The position numbers and the translations under genes are program-made. Shown here piece after piece: positions 42,300 through 52,647 of a stretch of DNA of 64,000 nucleotides. Below the pieces are notes generated by a model. The model was not told the DNA's origin and did no database searches. It worked only from the letters and a program-made list of their open reading frames with translations. Each line of letters begins with the position of its first letter. Within the stretch, counting starts at the first letter, position 1. The stretch is from Hortaea werneckii (Eukaryota; Ascomycota; Dothideomycetes; Mycosphaerellales; Teratosphaeriaceae): positions 1 through 64,000 of the forward strand of contig JBAOKB010000012.1 of the NCBI GenBank assembly GCA_037044905.1. The letters run 5' to 3'.

Positions 42300-43527
42300 T
42301 CAGTACCTGCAACCCAGTGCAACGGGATGCGAAAGGTCATACAGCGTGTAGTACAGCTTCAGACGCTCATCGCGCAGCTGATTTCGAGCTCCAGCCAGCA
42401 TGGCCTGGTACTGTGCTATCGTCATTCTTCCCGGCGCCGGTGCCCCCGTAAAGGGCCATAGCGAGACAGATTCGATGTGCTGCACTACGTTGCGCATGAT
42501 CGTGGCACCAAGCGAGGCAGAAGCTATAGCTTTGGGTCAGCCGCCTGCCTAGTGCTTTCCAAGTCTCATTGGTATTGTCGACGGGGCTTACTTTGATTCC
42601 AACGCCCAATCTGCAATCGCAAAGGAGAGTATCGAACGTCGCGGAAGCCTGCATCTACCATGAGAGTTCTCAGGCGCCTTCCGACCTGCGGATCTTTGCC
42701 TAGCCTTCGAAGCTCACTCGTATACCATTGCTGCCACAGATACAAAGGCTCACTCTCATCATATCGCAGCATGCCACTATCAGACTGGAAGAAGAACTCA
42801 AGCTCCACCATCTGTAACCAACCTGTGTCTGGCCTTAACAGCTTTCTAAGGTCATTGATGTACCCTGGCCATCTCGATCCGTTGATGCCGTCACCAAGGA
42901 ACCTGCTATTGATCAGGTCGAAGGATTCGGGCCGCAGGGCCTCCTCACGACGACGATCTTCTGCGAAGGGCGCATTCATGTTCCACCTGTACCGGATGTA
43001 TTCTTGTATCCCTGTGTCGTCATCTTCGTCCTCATCGTCATCCTCAATCCCTTGGCCGAAGTAAATGTCGACGCCTGTTACCTTATCTGAAAGTCAGTAT
43101 GAGCGTTCTCCAATGCCATCGTGCTGTGTCTAGGCTTGCACCCTGCTTGGAGAGCGGCGACTGACCACGCAATTCTCCTGCTCTTCTAACAGGCTGTCAA
43201 TCCATGCTCCTTTCCCAACACCGCATTCCAGCACTTGGAGATCGTCATCCTCGTCTGCAGGCCAGTCTGGAACGAGGACAATACGATCATCGAGCACTTC
43301 CTGCACGATGTCATTCAACTCGTCAAGGCGCTCCTCTTCTGGCTGATTGTCTGGTCAGCGACGACGACAGTGGACTTCTATTCAGCAACCACCACAACAC
43401 TCTGACTCACCTCGTCGACTGGAACGCAGTAGACCCTGTTCTGGAGAGCGAAACGAGAGTATACGCGGTTGTTGTATGCTACCGTCGAGTCGTCCCGTGG
43501 CTGCGGTACCGAACCGCTACTCGGCAT
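42300..43527 (-). CDS. SAM-dependent methyltransferase, LaeA/TAM-like
   Basis: Four predicted exons, 43527-43411, 43342-43166, 43081-42592 and 42529-42300, giving 337 residues. The spliced N-terminus reads YNNRVYSRFALQNRVYCVPVDE-PEEERLDELNDIV, the usual opening of fungal class I methyltransferases. Motif I is VLECGVGKGAWIDSLLEE (about residues 71-88), and motif II VTGVDIYFG forms at the second junction. An acidic run (Asp/Glu, about 110-120), ESFDLINSRF (motif III-like) and a WLQMVELEFFFQSD strand follow. Intron 2 uses GTCAGT and an AAG acceptor. The last acceptor is ambiguous (after 42530 or after 42524). LaeA-like enzymes regulate secondary metabolism or modify small molecules; the role here is unknown, and no biosynthetic cluster is adjacent. 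Confidence 0.72.
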
Positions 43528-45903
43528 TCTCTCGTAGTGGCAGTGACTTGGACAAGGGACCTGTCACACTGCACGTGCATGCGTTCTGTTACACGGCAGA
43601 CTCGACTGCCAGATACAATTCGTTCGGCAACGAAGCGCTCTCTTCGTGCGGTGCGCTGTGCGAACTTGGTCAGATGAGGAGTCTTGCTTTCCGCATAGTG
43701 CTTCGTGCGTCGTCCGAGCCTTACCGACTACAACGCAATGTGGTCTCGAAAACTTAGACTGGCACCGCTGCTTTTCGACCACAGGTGAAACGTGCTCGGC
43801 ATGCTATGCGATGCGGTGCGCCGGTCAGCTGGGAAACCGATCAACGGGCTCCGGCCGAGCCAATACAGTTCGGGTCCATCTCAGCGAACTGGGGCAGGCG
43901 ATGTTACCATAGCGTTGTGCAGGAGATACTGCACAGGTTGATGCCACTTCCAATCGGCACTTTGATCTCGCGCTTCCTATCCAATTCACTTCACCTCCCG
44001 ATCAAAAGACGATCCTGGACCAGAACAAAACTCTCGTTCTTTGCATGTACGAGCACAACTTCCATGTGCATCTTGCTCGAGACGTCGGCTTGTCATTCCA
44101 CTTTCTGACTTTGGCACCTGCAGCAGTGGGATTGTGCGGCCCACTTACGGGTCGCTGACTGGAGCCGACGCTAATAGCAATTAAGGCCTGGGATCATAGC
44201 ATTAATGCCGCGATTGGAGAGGATTCCCAGGAAAAAATAGCAAGCCCACCTGTCAATCAGGCCGATTCTGGTGACCTTGCGCAAGGATGCTTCGCTGGTG
44301 ACATTCCTGCAACAGTCATGGGCTTCTCCGGTTTTCTAGCACAGCCATCACCACTGCCGCGGGCAAGGCTGCGCTGGCCATGCGCGTTAGCGAAATCCAT
44401 TATCTAGCTTCATGCACGTTACGCTCCAGGGTCTGTTTCTTCCTGCGACAGCTACCCAGGCTTGTGGTAGGATTCCAGAACGTACCGGTTTCGATTTCTT
44501 TCGATGGGGGGGTGGGGGGAGGGGTTTTTCGCTTAACGCGTGGGAGGGAAGACCTATAGAACGACCTATAATTCATTAACCTCCGAAGGCGATCCTCATT
44601 TTACCCCACTGCAATTCTTGCGCCGTCCACATCTACCTATCCACCTTGCAGTGCAATAAAGCTTACCTCTGCCAATTGCCTGAACTCAACCATGCAATGA
44701 TTGCGAGGATGATCATTGTGCGGCAGCGGGTATAGTGCGGGTGTGAGTGGACGCATGTCAAAAATTCCCGCTGTGCTGGGTTACTACTGATGCACGAGAG
44801 AAACTATTTGAGCCACTACCACCATCCAACGCACATGCATGAGAAGCACGTGTCGGACGTTCGAATGCCGTAGCCACCCCTCACAAACCCGAAAGGTATA
44901 TGGTTGATATCGTCCCAATTAAGGGCCCTAGTGCTTATGTCCTTCTAGGTCCCGATGCGGTCACTTTGGTAATGCGGTCACTCTTGGAACAATCCCCGCC
45001 CTTCCTGCTACTGTCACTCTAGCTAGCACCTACAAAGCAAAAAACCCCGAGCAATCGCACGCTACTGTACCATACGTAGATGCTTGGGAAATCAGGATCG
45101 ACAGATCCTTACGCAGAATTCCTGCCAGCACAAAGGCAACGCTGTCAACGTGGCTGCTTGTAGATCCTTTCTTTGCACACCTCTGTCTCTCTCTTTCCAG
45201 CAGCAACCCCACCAAATGCTTCCGTCTCTTCCGGCAAAGCGCCACTGCCATGCACTTGGATCCCATCGCATTTTTACCAACCTTCCTACTATCGTTCACG
45301 AAGGGCTTTTCGGAGTCCATCTTGCTGCGCTGCGTTGGACCGGCGATCATCCACTTCGCATACGCAGCTTCGCCTGCATTCCCGAGCCAATGGGGCTTCC
45401 CGCCCGCCAGAAAGGAAAAGACGGTTGATAGCACAGCTGGGGCTTGCATCAGCCAACACTTCCAATCGCTTTCATGCAAATGTCATCACGGCGAACCTGG
45501 GTGCAGGGTCAAGACGCTCTCTCCTACCGTTGTGATGGGTCAGGTGGGGGCAGTGATGGGAGTGCATGCGCTTTATCTGTGGCGAGAGCTCTGTCTTGAT
45601 TGGGAAATCTGCAGCACCCTGTTTTGTCCACCGGGTTGATCTCAAATCGGAATCCCGACGCTACAATCCCGTGATTTGACTCTTGCTGACGTCGTATCCC
45701 AATCTCCACTCGATCTCCTCGTCGATGTAGGCAGCTTCATCCATCCGCCAGTGACCTATCAGATCTTCCTACCCTATCATATCATTCCTGCCTTCCAAAA
45801 AGATACCCCACCCCCCCCCCCCCCCCCCCCCCCCCCCTCCCCCCCTCCCCCCCAATCACTCCTCTGCCTCAACCCCAACTTTTGCATAAAACCCCCAAGA
45901 CCA
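43528..45903. other. 2.4 kb gene-poor region
   Basis: No supported gene between the methyltransferase start and the next minus-strand gene. The opposing open frames at 45030-45640 overlap each other and lack domains. A direct repeat of GCGGTCACT occurs at 44957 and 44974. The region ends with the poly-C tract described separately. Confidence 0.45.
45811..45853. repeat. poly-C tract (27 C's, then C-runs broken by T)
   Basis: Twenty-seven consecutive C's followed by further C-runs interrupted by single T's, about 50 bp downstream of a small minus-strand gene. Third long G/C homopolymer of the window. Confidence 0.8.
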
Positions 45904-46409
45904 TCATCCCTTCAACTTCCCGCCCTGCTCAAGCTCCCAAATCCCCCCATTCATCCCCAAACTCCACTTCACGAACCCGCCCAGCTTCGCCTGCATCCCT
46001 TCCACCATCGTCGCAGCTGCATTATTGATCTTCTGCAGCTCGGTCAACTTCCGATCCTGCCCCTCCCTTTCCAGTCGTCGCCTCTGCTCTTTCTTCTCAG
46101 GCGAGTACCACCATTCCTCCCTATCGCGATCGAGTTGCTCCAGCGCTAGGGAGAGTAATCGGAGGTTCTCGAGGAGGTCTTCGGGGATGGTTTCTTTGGT
46201 CGTGCAGTGGGATTTGTTGGCTTCGTAGTCTGTGTGGATTGTTTGGACGAGGAAGTTGATGCTAGTGGTATTTACGTATTAGTATTCCCGAGTCATCTGT
46301 TGCGGGGTAGGGGGTCGGGCGGGATATCTTACTCCTGGACTGCTGATTCCAAGGGCTTTGGCCAGCGGTCTTGGGTGGCGATCTGCTTGATACTGCAGAT
46401 CTGGCACAT
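45904..46409 (-). CDS. small conserved-looking protein of unknown function
   Basis: 144 residues, exons 46409-46333 and 46261-45904; the 71-nt intron 46262-46332 has GTAAGA, a TACTAAT branch and CTAG. The N-terminus begins MCQICSIKQIATQ with a Cys pair. The body is helical and charged: INFLVQTIHTDYEANKSHC, IPEDLLENLRLLSLALEQLDRDREEWWYSPEKKEQRRRLEREG and then a Gly/Leu-rich end. Residues about 50-100 could form a coiled coil. No family recognised. The single intron with a strong branch site and the continuous frame after splicing support a real gene; the start is the only suitable ATG in that exon. Confidence 0.6.
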
Positions 46410-46785
46410 TGTTCTTTTGTTTCGTGGTAGTCGCACTTATCGATGGGGGTTGAGGCGCCCGATTGGTAGTGTGAGGGGGTGAGATTGGATGGAGCGAGAT
46501 AGCAGGCAGAGATCGCAACCCTGCGAGTGAACGTGAAGTGTGCACATGCAAAGGAGTCTGAAATGTCTCCCTTAGACTAGTAGGTGCTTGGCAAAGAGCA
46601 AGATTCACCGGGGAGGGAAGTAACTGCTGCCTAGCTTCGGAACCGCCGTGGAACGTAACAATATCTCAAAGACGCCAACGAACGCAGCAGGATATTTCCT
46701 TGACATCCATTCACATGCGCATGGCAATTGGTGACTGGGGCTTGTGTACCTTGTATACTGGGCAATGACTCCTATAATCACTCGC

Positions 46786-48723
46786 TTAACGCGCCAAAGC
46801 ATCTATTATTCCATCGAGGTACTGCTGCCACCACTTCGTATACCTGGAGCGCCCAACAAGCGCCTCGACCATCAGTTCTGTGGCCTGGGCATCGACATTG
46901 CCGTGCTCCTTATCTCTCCATGCCCTCTCCGCAACACCGACAGCTTCCCGTATGGCTGCTTCTTCGTCTTCGTCGCCGTACAAGTCGCACCTCTCACATT
47001 CACTGCACCTGCCTCCGTTCGGTCGGAAGTGCTGACAGAAATGGGCGTAGCCCTCCCGGCTTGTAACTTCTTGTCGACAGATGTAGCACATAGTATAACC
47101 ACAGTTGCATACGAGCTTGTTGCAGCCGCTTGACTTGACAAAGCTCAGCATACACCTGGGACAAGTGCGTTTCACGGCTGCGGTAGCAGAGGACTCGATA
47201 GCGGTCCGCAGCGATGTCTTCTCGCTTTCGAAGCAGGTGTGCGGATCCCGCCAGAGTGCATTACAGCGAACACAAGAGGTCCTCAAGCAATGCGGATTGC
47301 CGCATTTGAACTTCGATCCTTGCCGCTGTTTGTAGACTCGGGTCCAGGATTCGTTGAGGATGGCGCCAGCCGGTGGATAAAGCTTGAACAGGGCCCATGT
47401 GGCCATGACAAGCATCACCAGCGGTGCCGTGAAAAGCGTCACGCAGGCCAAAAGCAATAAGAATGTGAACTGTACCATTGGGGGAGACTTCCTTGCAACC
47501 TGAGCCCAGAAGTTTCTCCAATCCCGTAGCGCCAGTGTAGGTATCTCGTCAGCTTCGGCATAAGTGCAGAAAGGGCACCTCTGGAGCCTAATGCCACTCT
47601 TTATCAGGGCGTCGTTCGTCAAACGTGCCTGGAATTCCTCCCAAGCAGCTTCACCATCTTCGTTGCGAGATAAGGCGAGGTGTGTGCTTGTTCGAGGTAT
47701 GCATCCTTGACAATCCTCCATAGCAAAGCATCTCAACGCATTCTTGTCAAGATCTGCGGCTCGCGCCCAGCCCTGTCCGTACAGTGCTTCGGTGACAGTC
47801 CGTCGGACGCAATCATGGCAAAGTTGGTGCATGTCAACATCACAGAATGCCATCTGCTCAAAGTTGACCGAGCTGTAGCAGCACTCACAATCGAAAAGCG
47901 CACCTACTTCCTCTGCTTCCGATTCAGCAAGCTGGTTCGCAAGGGACCGATCCGCTTCTAACTGCTCCTGCTGCTGTCTATGGCTTTCTGGCTGAACCAA
48001 CAACATCCATATCTCGCGATCAAGATCGGCATTCCCAGTCCGTCTGACTGCAGAAGTCTGATTGTCGACGGATTGTCCAGGATGGCGAACAATGTACGGA
48101 TGCTCGGAGGCTTGCTGGCCGGATGTTGAGCGCCGAGTCAGAAGATTAGAGAGTGTGTAGCGCCACGACTTCGTTGTCAGCTGTAGCAGTACTGGCCGTG
48201 ACAATGTGTAGGAATGGTTATGCTCGGCCAACACAGCTTTGATGGAGGAGTGGCTAAGACTGCGGAATTCTTGATAGCACACTTGCTTGACGGCTTTCTT
48301 GTAGCTTTCACTCCGAAAAGCCTCCTCGACAGCTAGACAAGAGAAAGTGGTCGGCGTGGCGGTTGCAGGCTTGTCTTGCCCGGTTGCGTCGGGAGCTCTA
48401 TATCGTCCGCGAATCCACTTCGCGTCTCTCTTCAGCAACTGCTCCGTTACGATCTCGACTCGACTTTCCTCACTGATACTAAGCAGCATCTCACGGAAGA
48501 CTTCCGGCTCAATGTCCGGGAAAATGTCAATCAAAGCGGCCAGCGCGACGTTGAGGTTCTTGAGATCGGGCTCATCGTCTTGCTGGCGATGAAGCTCCGG
48601 ATCATACAGTGGCGTGACATGATCGCCGCTCTCTCCTGCTGCGGCACCGCCTTTGAAGGGTCGAAGGAAGTCCACTTTCCCCTTCCACAGTCGACCGGTC
48701 TTCGGCAGTGGTACGTAGTCCAT
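46786..48723 (-). CDS. RBR-type E3 ubiquitin ligase (RNF216/Triad-like) with membrane segment
   Basis: Single exon, 645 residues. A CUE-like ubiquitin-binding helix bundle lies about 55-105 (LAALIDIFPDIEPEVFREMLL). RING1 starts CECCYSSV and continues MAFCDVDMHQLCHDCV. The IBR begins LQRCPFCTYAEADEIP and resumes at FKCGNPHCLRTSCVRCNALW...HTC. Between these halves sits an ~80-residue insert with a strongly hydrophobic stretch (FTFLLLLACVTLFTAPLVMLVMATWALF), likely a membrane hairpin. RING2 is CPRCMLSFVKSSGCNKLVCNCGYTMCYICR, with the catalytic Cys in the SGCNK position, followed by HFC and CSECERCDLY zinc ligands. RBR ligases pass ubiquitin through a thioester on that Cys. The arrangement suggests a membrane-anchored quality-control ligase (inference). 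Confidence 0.9.
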   Translation of the reverse strand: MDYVPLPKTGRLWKGKVDFLRPFKGGAAAGESGDHVTPLYDPELHRQQDDEPDLKNLNVALAALIDIFPDIEPEVFREMLLSISEESRVEIVTEQLLKRDAKWIRGRYRAPDATGQDKPATATPTTFSCLAVEEAFRSESYKKAVKQVCYQEFRSLSHSSIKAVLAEHNHSYTLSRPVLLQLTTKSWRYTLSNLLTRRSTSGQQASEHPYIVRHPGQSVDNQTSAVRRTGNADLDREIWMLLVQPESHRQQQEQLEADRSLANQLAESEAEEVGALFDCECCYSSVNFEQMAFCDVDMHQLCHDCVRRTVTEALYGQGWARAADLDKNALRCFAMEDCQGCIPRTSTHLALSRNEDGEAAWEEFQARLTNDALIKSGIRLQRCPFCTYAEADEIPTLALRDWRNFWAQVARKSPPMVQFTFLLLLACVTLFTAPLVMLVMATWALFKLYPPAGAILNESWTRVYKQRQGSKFKCGNPHCLRTSCVRCNALWRDPHTCFESEKTSLRTAIESSATAAVKRTCPRCMLSFVKSSGCNKLVCNCGYTMCYICRQEVTSREGYAHFCQHFRPNGGRCSECERCDLYGDEDEEAAIREAVGVAERAWRDKEHGNVDAQATELMVEALVGRSRYTKWWQQYLDGIIDALAR

Positions 48724-49432
48724 GTCGCATCAGCGGTCGTACCACAACAGCGGTCGGCGACATAAGGACGGCGCTGCTTCGATGATGACTTGGAAGCCGG
48801 TAGACATTGCTCGCTTAAGCCTTGCCTGTCATGAATGAGAGAGACAGGCGAAGAAAGAGTGGTGTGGCAAGCTAGCGAGGTCTTGGAGCTTTGTCTTGCT
48901 TGAGTGGTCCGAGCGTCTACTGCGGTGCATGATCATCATGCTAGCAGCGACCTTTGGATTCGGCAACCTCTTAACATTAACGCATTCTCGAACGGGAAGT
49001 GGTTCACGAGGTACATGGCCACTCGGGAGTCTCAACAAACAGTTTATTGCAAGTCTTTAATGATCATTTGGCTTCTAGACAATTTCTGGAATCGCTACAC
49101 AATGCTCAACGACAAGCTGGGCGGGAAGAGCTAACCCATCCGTCCCTACTCCACATGGTCACTTCTCCTGTCTCCTGTGGACATCTGCGTTCGCAGCATG
49201 TGCAGATCACCACTTCGTGTTGATTGAGATATGGATCCGATGAATGGTTTTAGCAGCGTTCCCAGGTTTGCGCTCCTGCTGCCCTTTTGTACACTCGGTC
49301 ACATTCTCGTGTGGTGGCTCAACCACACCAGTTCGATCCTCCGGTTCGTCGTCGCTGTATATCATGATTATACACAGCTTCACAAATACTTCTCGCACAT
49401 TCAACTTATCTCGCAGTTTAACACACAGCATC
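48724..49432. other. intergenic, no gene seen
   Basis: Holds the promoter of the RBR gene and the 3' region of the ketoreductase gene. Short overlapping open frames only. Confidence 0.5.
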
Positions 49433-50496
49433 TCATGACTTCTTCGCGTCCCTCTCAGCCTTCCTCAGAGCCCTCTTTCGGATGTCCTCGTGCATACCCC
49501 TATTGACATCAATCACGTAGCTGTTCATCCGACCCGGAGTCAGCGTATCCAAAGCCCAGTGCATGACACCGTGAGCCCAGTATGGGGTACTCGTTGCACT
49601 GATTCCCTGTGCGCCACCGCTCCGGCCGATCTTTCCTAACGCGGCACGCACAAACTGCTTTGGTGTGGGGATCATGGCGGAGCTGCGGCGGATCTTGGAC
49701 ATGGCCGAGGTGACGAGGTAGGATTGTACGAGCTGCACTTTTATGCCGTGCGGTGCGACTTCAGAGGCTAGAGCGCTCGACCATTGTTGCAGGAAGGCTT
49801 TGCTGCCGGAATATGTTGCCAGTAGCGGGGTGGGCAGCAGGCCGCCGAAAGATGCCATAGTGAGGATCAGACCGGCTTTGCGCTTGACCATGCCAGGAAG
49901 GACTAGCTGGGTAACGCGGAGGGTGCCGGTGCAGTTGATGGTTATAATGTCCTTCATCTCTTTCTCCTCAGTCTCGGCAAACGGCACGGGAATGCTGTGC
50001 GACAGGCCAACGTTGTTGATCAGAATGCTGACATCCAGCTCGTCCACCATGCTACGGAGCTTAGCGTAGTCGCTGTCGTTGTTTGCGGCGAAGTCCATGG
50101 CGAAGGATTTGGTCTGGACATTGCAGAGTCGTTGGATCTCAGTGGAGAGGATGTCGAGCTTGCTCTGCGTACGCGAGACAAGAAGAATGTTGTAGCCTTT
50201 CTGAGCAAGTTGCAGGGCGTACTCTTTGCCAATGCCATCACTGGCACCAGTCACGAGTGCCCAAGTGCCTTTCTTCCCAAACTTGCTGAGCTGCAACGAG
50301 TCAGTATGAAGGTTGTCGGAGAAGGCGGAGGAGGGAGTGGGATGCGTACAGAGATGCCGGGCAAAACGAAGAGCGAAGTCACCAATCTCCAGAAGGAGAA
50401 GATCTTAAGAGAGAGCCAAAGCACGCCAATGAAGGCGAAGACTGCCGTGACTGGCGCCGCCCAGGCATCTTCTGCCACTGCTGCAAGCTGGACCAT
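49433..50496 (-). CDS. IFA38: very-long-chain 3-ketoacyl-CoA reductase
   Basis: 334 residues, exons 50496-50350 and 50290-49433; the 59-nt intron 50291-50349 (GTACGC...GTTGCAG) joins LPGIS to LSKFGKKG. The enzyme reduces 3-ketoacyl-CoA in the ER fatty-acid elongation cycle with NADPH. An N-terminal membrane helix (VTAVFAFIGVLWLSLKIFSFW) precedes the short-chain dehydrogenase fold: TGASDGIGKEYA cofactor loop, NNVGLSH, the catalytic Ser in LTMASFGG, and YSGSK with Tyr/Lys. The C-terminus is Lys-rich and ends AKKS, near an ER-retrieval signal. Length matches yeast Ifa38 (347). Divergent from ERG28. Confidence 0.92.
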
Positions 50497-50876
50497 CTTG
50501 CTTGCAACAAATTTGGTCAGATGCTGAAGCGGGAATGGATGTGAGTCTCAAACTTGAAGATTGCAGAATAGTACCTGGGTACAGTAGGTCATACGGTAGG
50601 AACACAAAAAGTGGCATCCCACTTTCTGTGCCATGGAGCTCGAGCTCGGCCGAAGTTTGGCAAGGCATGACTTTTCGTGCCTGACCCAGCCGGCAATTGA
50701 CTTTGCGGAGAGGGTTCGTGCCGCTGCATGGCTTTGGCGAGTTCGGTGATGGAGACGATTGGCTTCTCCAGCTAAACTTCGAAGTCTGCGGGAGTCGACG
50801 CAAGAAGCTCAAAGAATCGCTCCTCTGCGTATCCTCATGCAAAACAACTTGCATAGCAGAAGGGAAGGCATCAAAG
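50497..50876. promoter_or_regulatory. shared promoter region of IFA38 and ERG28
   Basis: 380 bp between two divergent ER lipid genes; both promoters must lie here. No sterol response element could be assigned with confidence by eye. Confidence 0.5.
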
Positions 50877-51470
50877 ATGGCATCCAACCTCCAGCACGTA
50901 GCCTCTTACCTCCCGCCAAGCGACGGCTTGCTACCTAAATGGCTCCTCTTCGTACGCACACCCTCCCACATCACCCTCATCACTAAATATTAGCGATGCT
51001 TACCTGATCCGCAGATCTCCGTCGTCTCCATCGCCAACAGCATCCAGGCATACATCTCTCTCGCGCCGACTCGGCAAGTGTACGCTGGCGCCTCGCCCGA
51101 CCCATCCTTATCGACGACCTCTGCATCCAACCCCGCCAGCACAAATCAAAAGACCGCTCTACCCGCAGGTGTACCGGCGCGGACTCTGCGACAACCCCAA
51201 ACTAGTCCTGTGAACGAGCTCAGCGCGAGGACTTTTGGTACTTGGACCGCGTTGAGCAGTATTGTCAGGCTATACGCTGCGTATCACATCCACGAAGCTG
51301 CCGTGTACGAATTGGCTCTGTGGACTTTTGGCTTGGCTTTTGTGCACTTTGCTAGCGAGTGGCTCGTCTTTGGAACTGCAAGATGGGGCAGAGGACTCGC
51401 GGGGCCGGTCTTTGTGAGCACCATCACTGGGACTTGGATGTGGTTGCAGTGGGGTAACTATGTGCGGTAG
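50877..51470 (+). CDS. ERG28: ERG28-type ergosterol synthesis scaffold
   Basis: 176 residues, exons 50877-50951 and 51015-51470; the 63-nt intron 50952-51014 (GTACGC...ATCCGCAG) joins KWLLF to ISVVSIANSIQAYISL. Erg28 is a small ER membrane protein that tethers the C-4 demethylation enzymes (Erg25, Erg26, Erg27) in ergosterol synthesis. Family features: the N-terminal LPPSDGLLPKWLLF, SARTFGTWTALSSIVRLYAAYHIH, WTFGLAFVHFASEWLVFGT and the closing TWMWLQWGNYV, with about four hydrophobic helices. A Ser/Pro/Thr-rich loop (about residues 45-85) is longer than in yeast (148 residues). Start at MASNLQHVASYL. Confidence 0.93.
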
Positions 51471-51625
51471 ACCGATGTTCTGGACAAGGAGAAGAAGAGA
51501 AAGAAAGCTTCGATGGATAGGAATCATATGTGCTTCGTTAGACTTCGGATACCCAGGCATTCTGCTAATGCATTATATTGTACAGTCAAATGTCACCCAT
51601 CCAGTCCAATATTCAGTCAGGTATG

Positions 51626-51700
51626 CATCTCGTCAAGCATCATTAGGCGCATCATGCGTCATCAGCATCGTCAAGCACATCAAGCGTCATCAACATCGTT
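51626..51700. repeat. degenerate CATCA/GTCA short tandem repeat
   Basis: Units such as CGTCAAGCATCA, GCGTCATCAGCATCGTCAAGC and GCGTCATCAACATCG repeat with variation in the convergent spacer between ERG28 and the F-box-like gene. Confidence 0.5.
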
Positions 51701-51738
51701 GCAGCCCCAGCTGGATGGAGCTCAAACTGGCTTTCCTT

Positions 51739-52647
51739 TCAAACCTCGACCGCCATCTCATCCCACTTCGGCACCTCTCCATTCTCCTCCACGAACTGCT
51801 GATACCGCTGCCAGTGAACCTGCCCCACAACAACCTCAGCAGTCAGCAGCCCCTTCTCTCCAACCGAATCCAACCCCATCCTCGCCATCACCTTCTCAGA
51901 CGCCGCAATACTATCGATCACTTCAGTCAGCACATGCAGCTCCTCAATGCTCAGCTGGGAGAAGAACGCGGTCGCTTCCTTCTCATCCCCGATCGCGTAC
52001 GCACGGAGGCGATACGGCTGCCAGGCAACGAACCGGATCGGCCGTGTGGGTTCCATGAGCGTGAGGCGGTACATGCGACGGACGCGGTCGCTATGGACCA
52101 TCACCACCGGGCCGATCTTCGGGTTCTGGTATCCGCGTCGGGTTGATGCCAGGTAGTGCGAGAGTTGCCAGGTCGCTTTGAGCACGGCGGCGTAGGTGCG
52201 GATGATTGGCTTGCAGGGCCGACGTGCCTGACGCTCGTAGAGGTGCGTCGCGAGGTCGTCGATTGTCTGGTAAGTGTTGGTGACGAATTCCAGGGCCGCC
52301 TGTGGGTTTTGCTTCAGATGGATCATCTTGTTCCACAGCTTGGCTTCAGACGGACACTCGTGGCCGGGCTTGGACTTGCATGGTGCGTTGTTGAGGTTGC
52401 AACCGCAGAAGCCTGCTTCTAGGGTGCTTAGGACAAGATCCTGGATGACGGGCGAGGTGGTGTTGGCGATGACTGTAGTGAGAGTCTTGATGGCGCCGTC
52501 CTTGTACACTGCCAGCGTGTACGGGGATGCCGCTGCGAAATTGCGGAGAGTCTGGAGATCTGGGCTGGCTCTGATGGTCATGACTTGGAGCTCTCTAGGC
52601 AGTCTGGCGAACGGGAAGCCTTCAATTGGAGTCTTGATGTCTGCCAT
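51739..52647 (-). CDS. F-box-like protein of unknown function
   Basis: Single exon, 302 residues. The N-terminus FARLPRELQVMTIRASPDLQTLRNFAAASP matches the pattern of fungal F-box-like proteins (LP-E-...I...L-L...A-P). A Cys-rich piece follows (CGCNLNNAPCKSKPGHEC, about 85-105), then a helical Leu-rich body and an acidic C-terminus. If it is a true F-box protein it would recruit a substrate to an SCF ligase; no substrate domain is recognised. Start at MADIKTPIEG. Convergent with ERG28 (about 270 bp apart). Confidence 0.75.
   Translation of the reverse strand: MADIKTPIEGFPFARLPRELQVMTIRASPDLQTLRNFAAASPYTLAVYKDGAIKTLTTVIANTTSPVIQDLVLSTLEAGFCGCNLNNAPCKSKPGHECPSEAKLWNKMIHLKQNPQAALEFVTNTYQTIDDLATHLYERQARRPCKPIIRTYAAVLKATWQLSHYLASTRRGYQNPKIGPVVMVHSDRVRRMYRLTLMEPTRPIRFVAWQPYRLRAYAIGDEKEATAFFSQLSIEELHVLTEVIDSIAASEKVMARMGLDSVGEKGLLTAEVVVGQVHWQRYQQFVEENGEVPKWDEMAVEV

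Noticed and set aside
44957..44982. Direct repeat GCGGTCACT, two copies 17 bp apart
   Set aside because: Short and isolated; could be a binding site pair but nothing nearby supports it.
45030..45640. Overlapping plus- and minus-strand frames of about 130-150 residues
   Set aside because: They overlap in opposite strands, show no domain and no intron signals that extend them.
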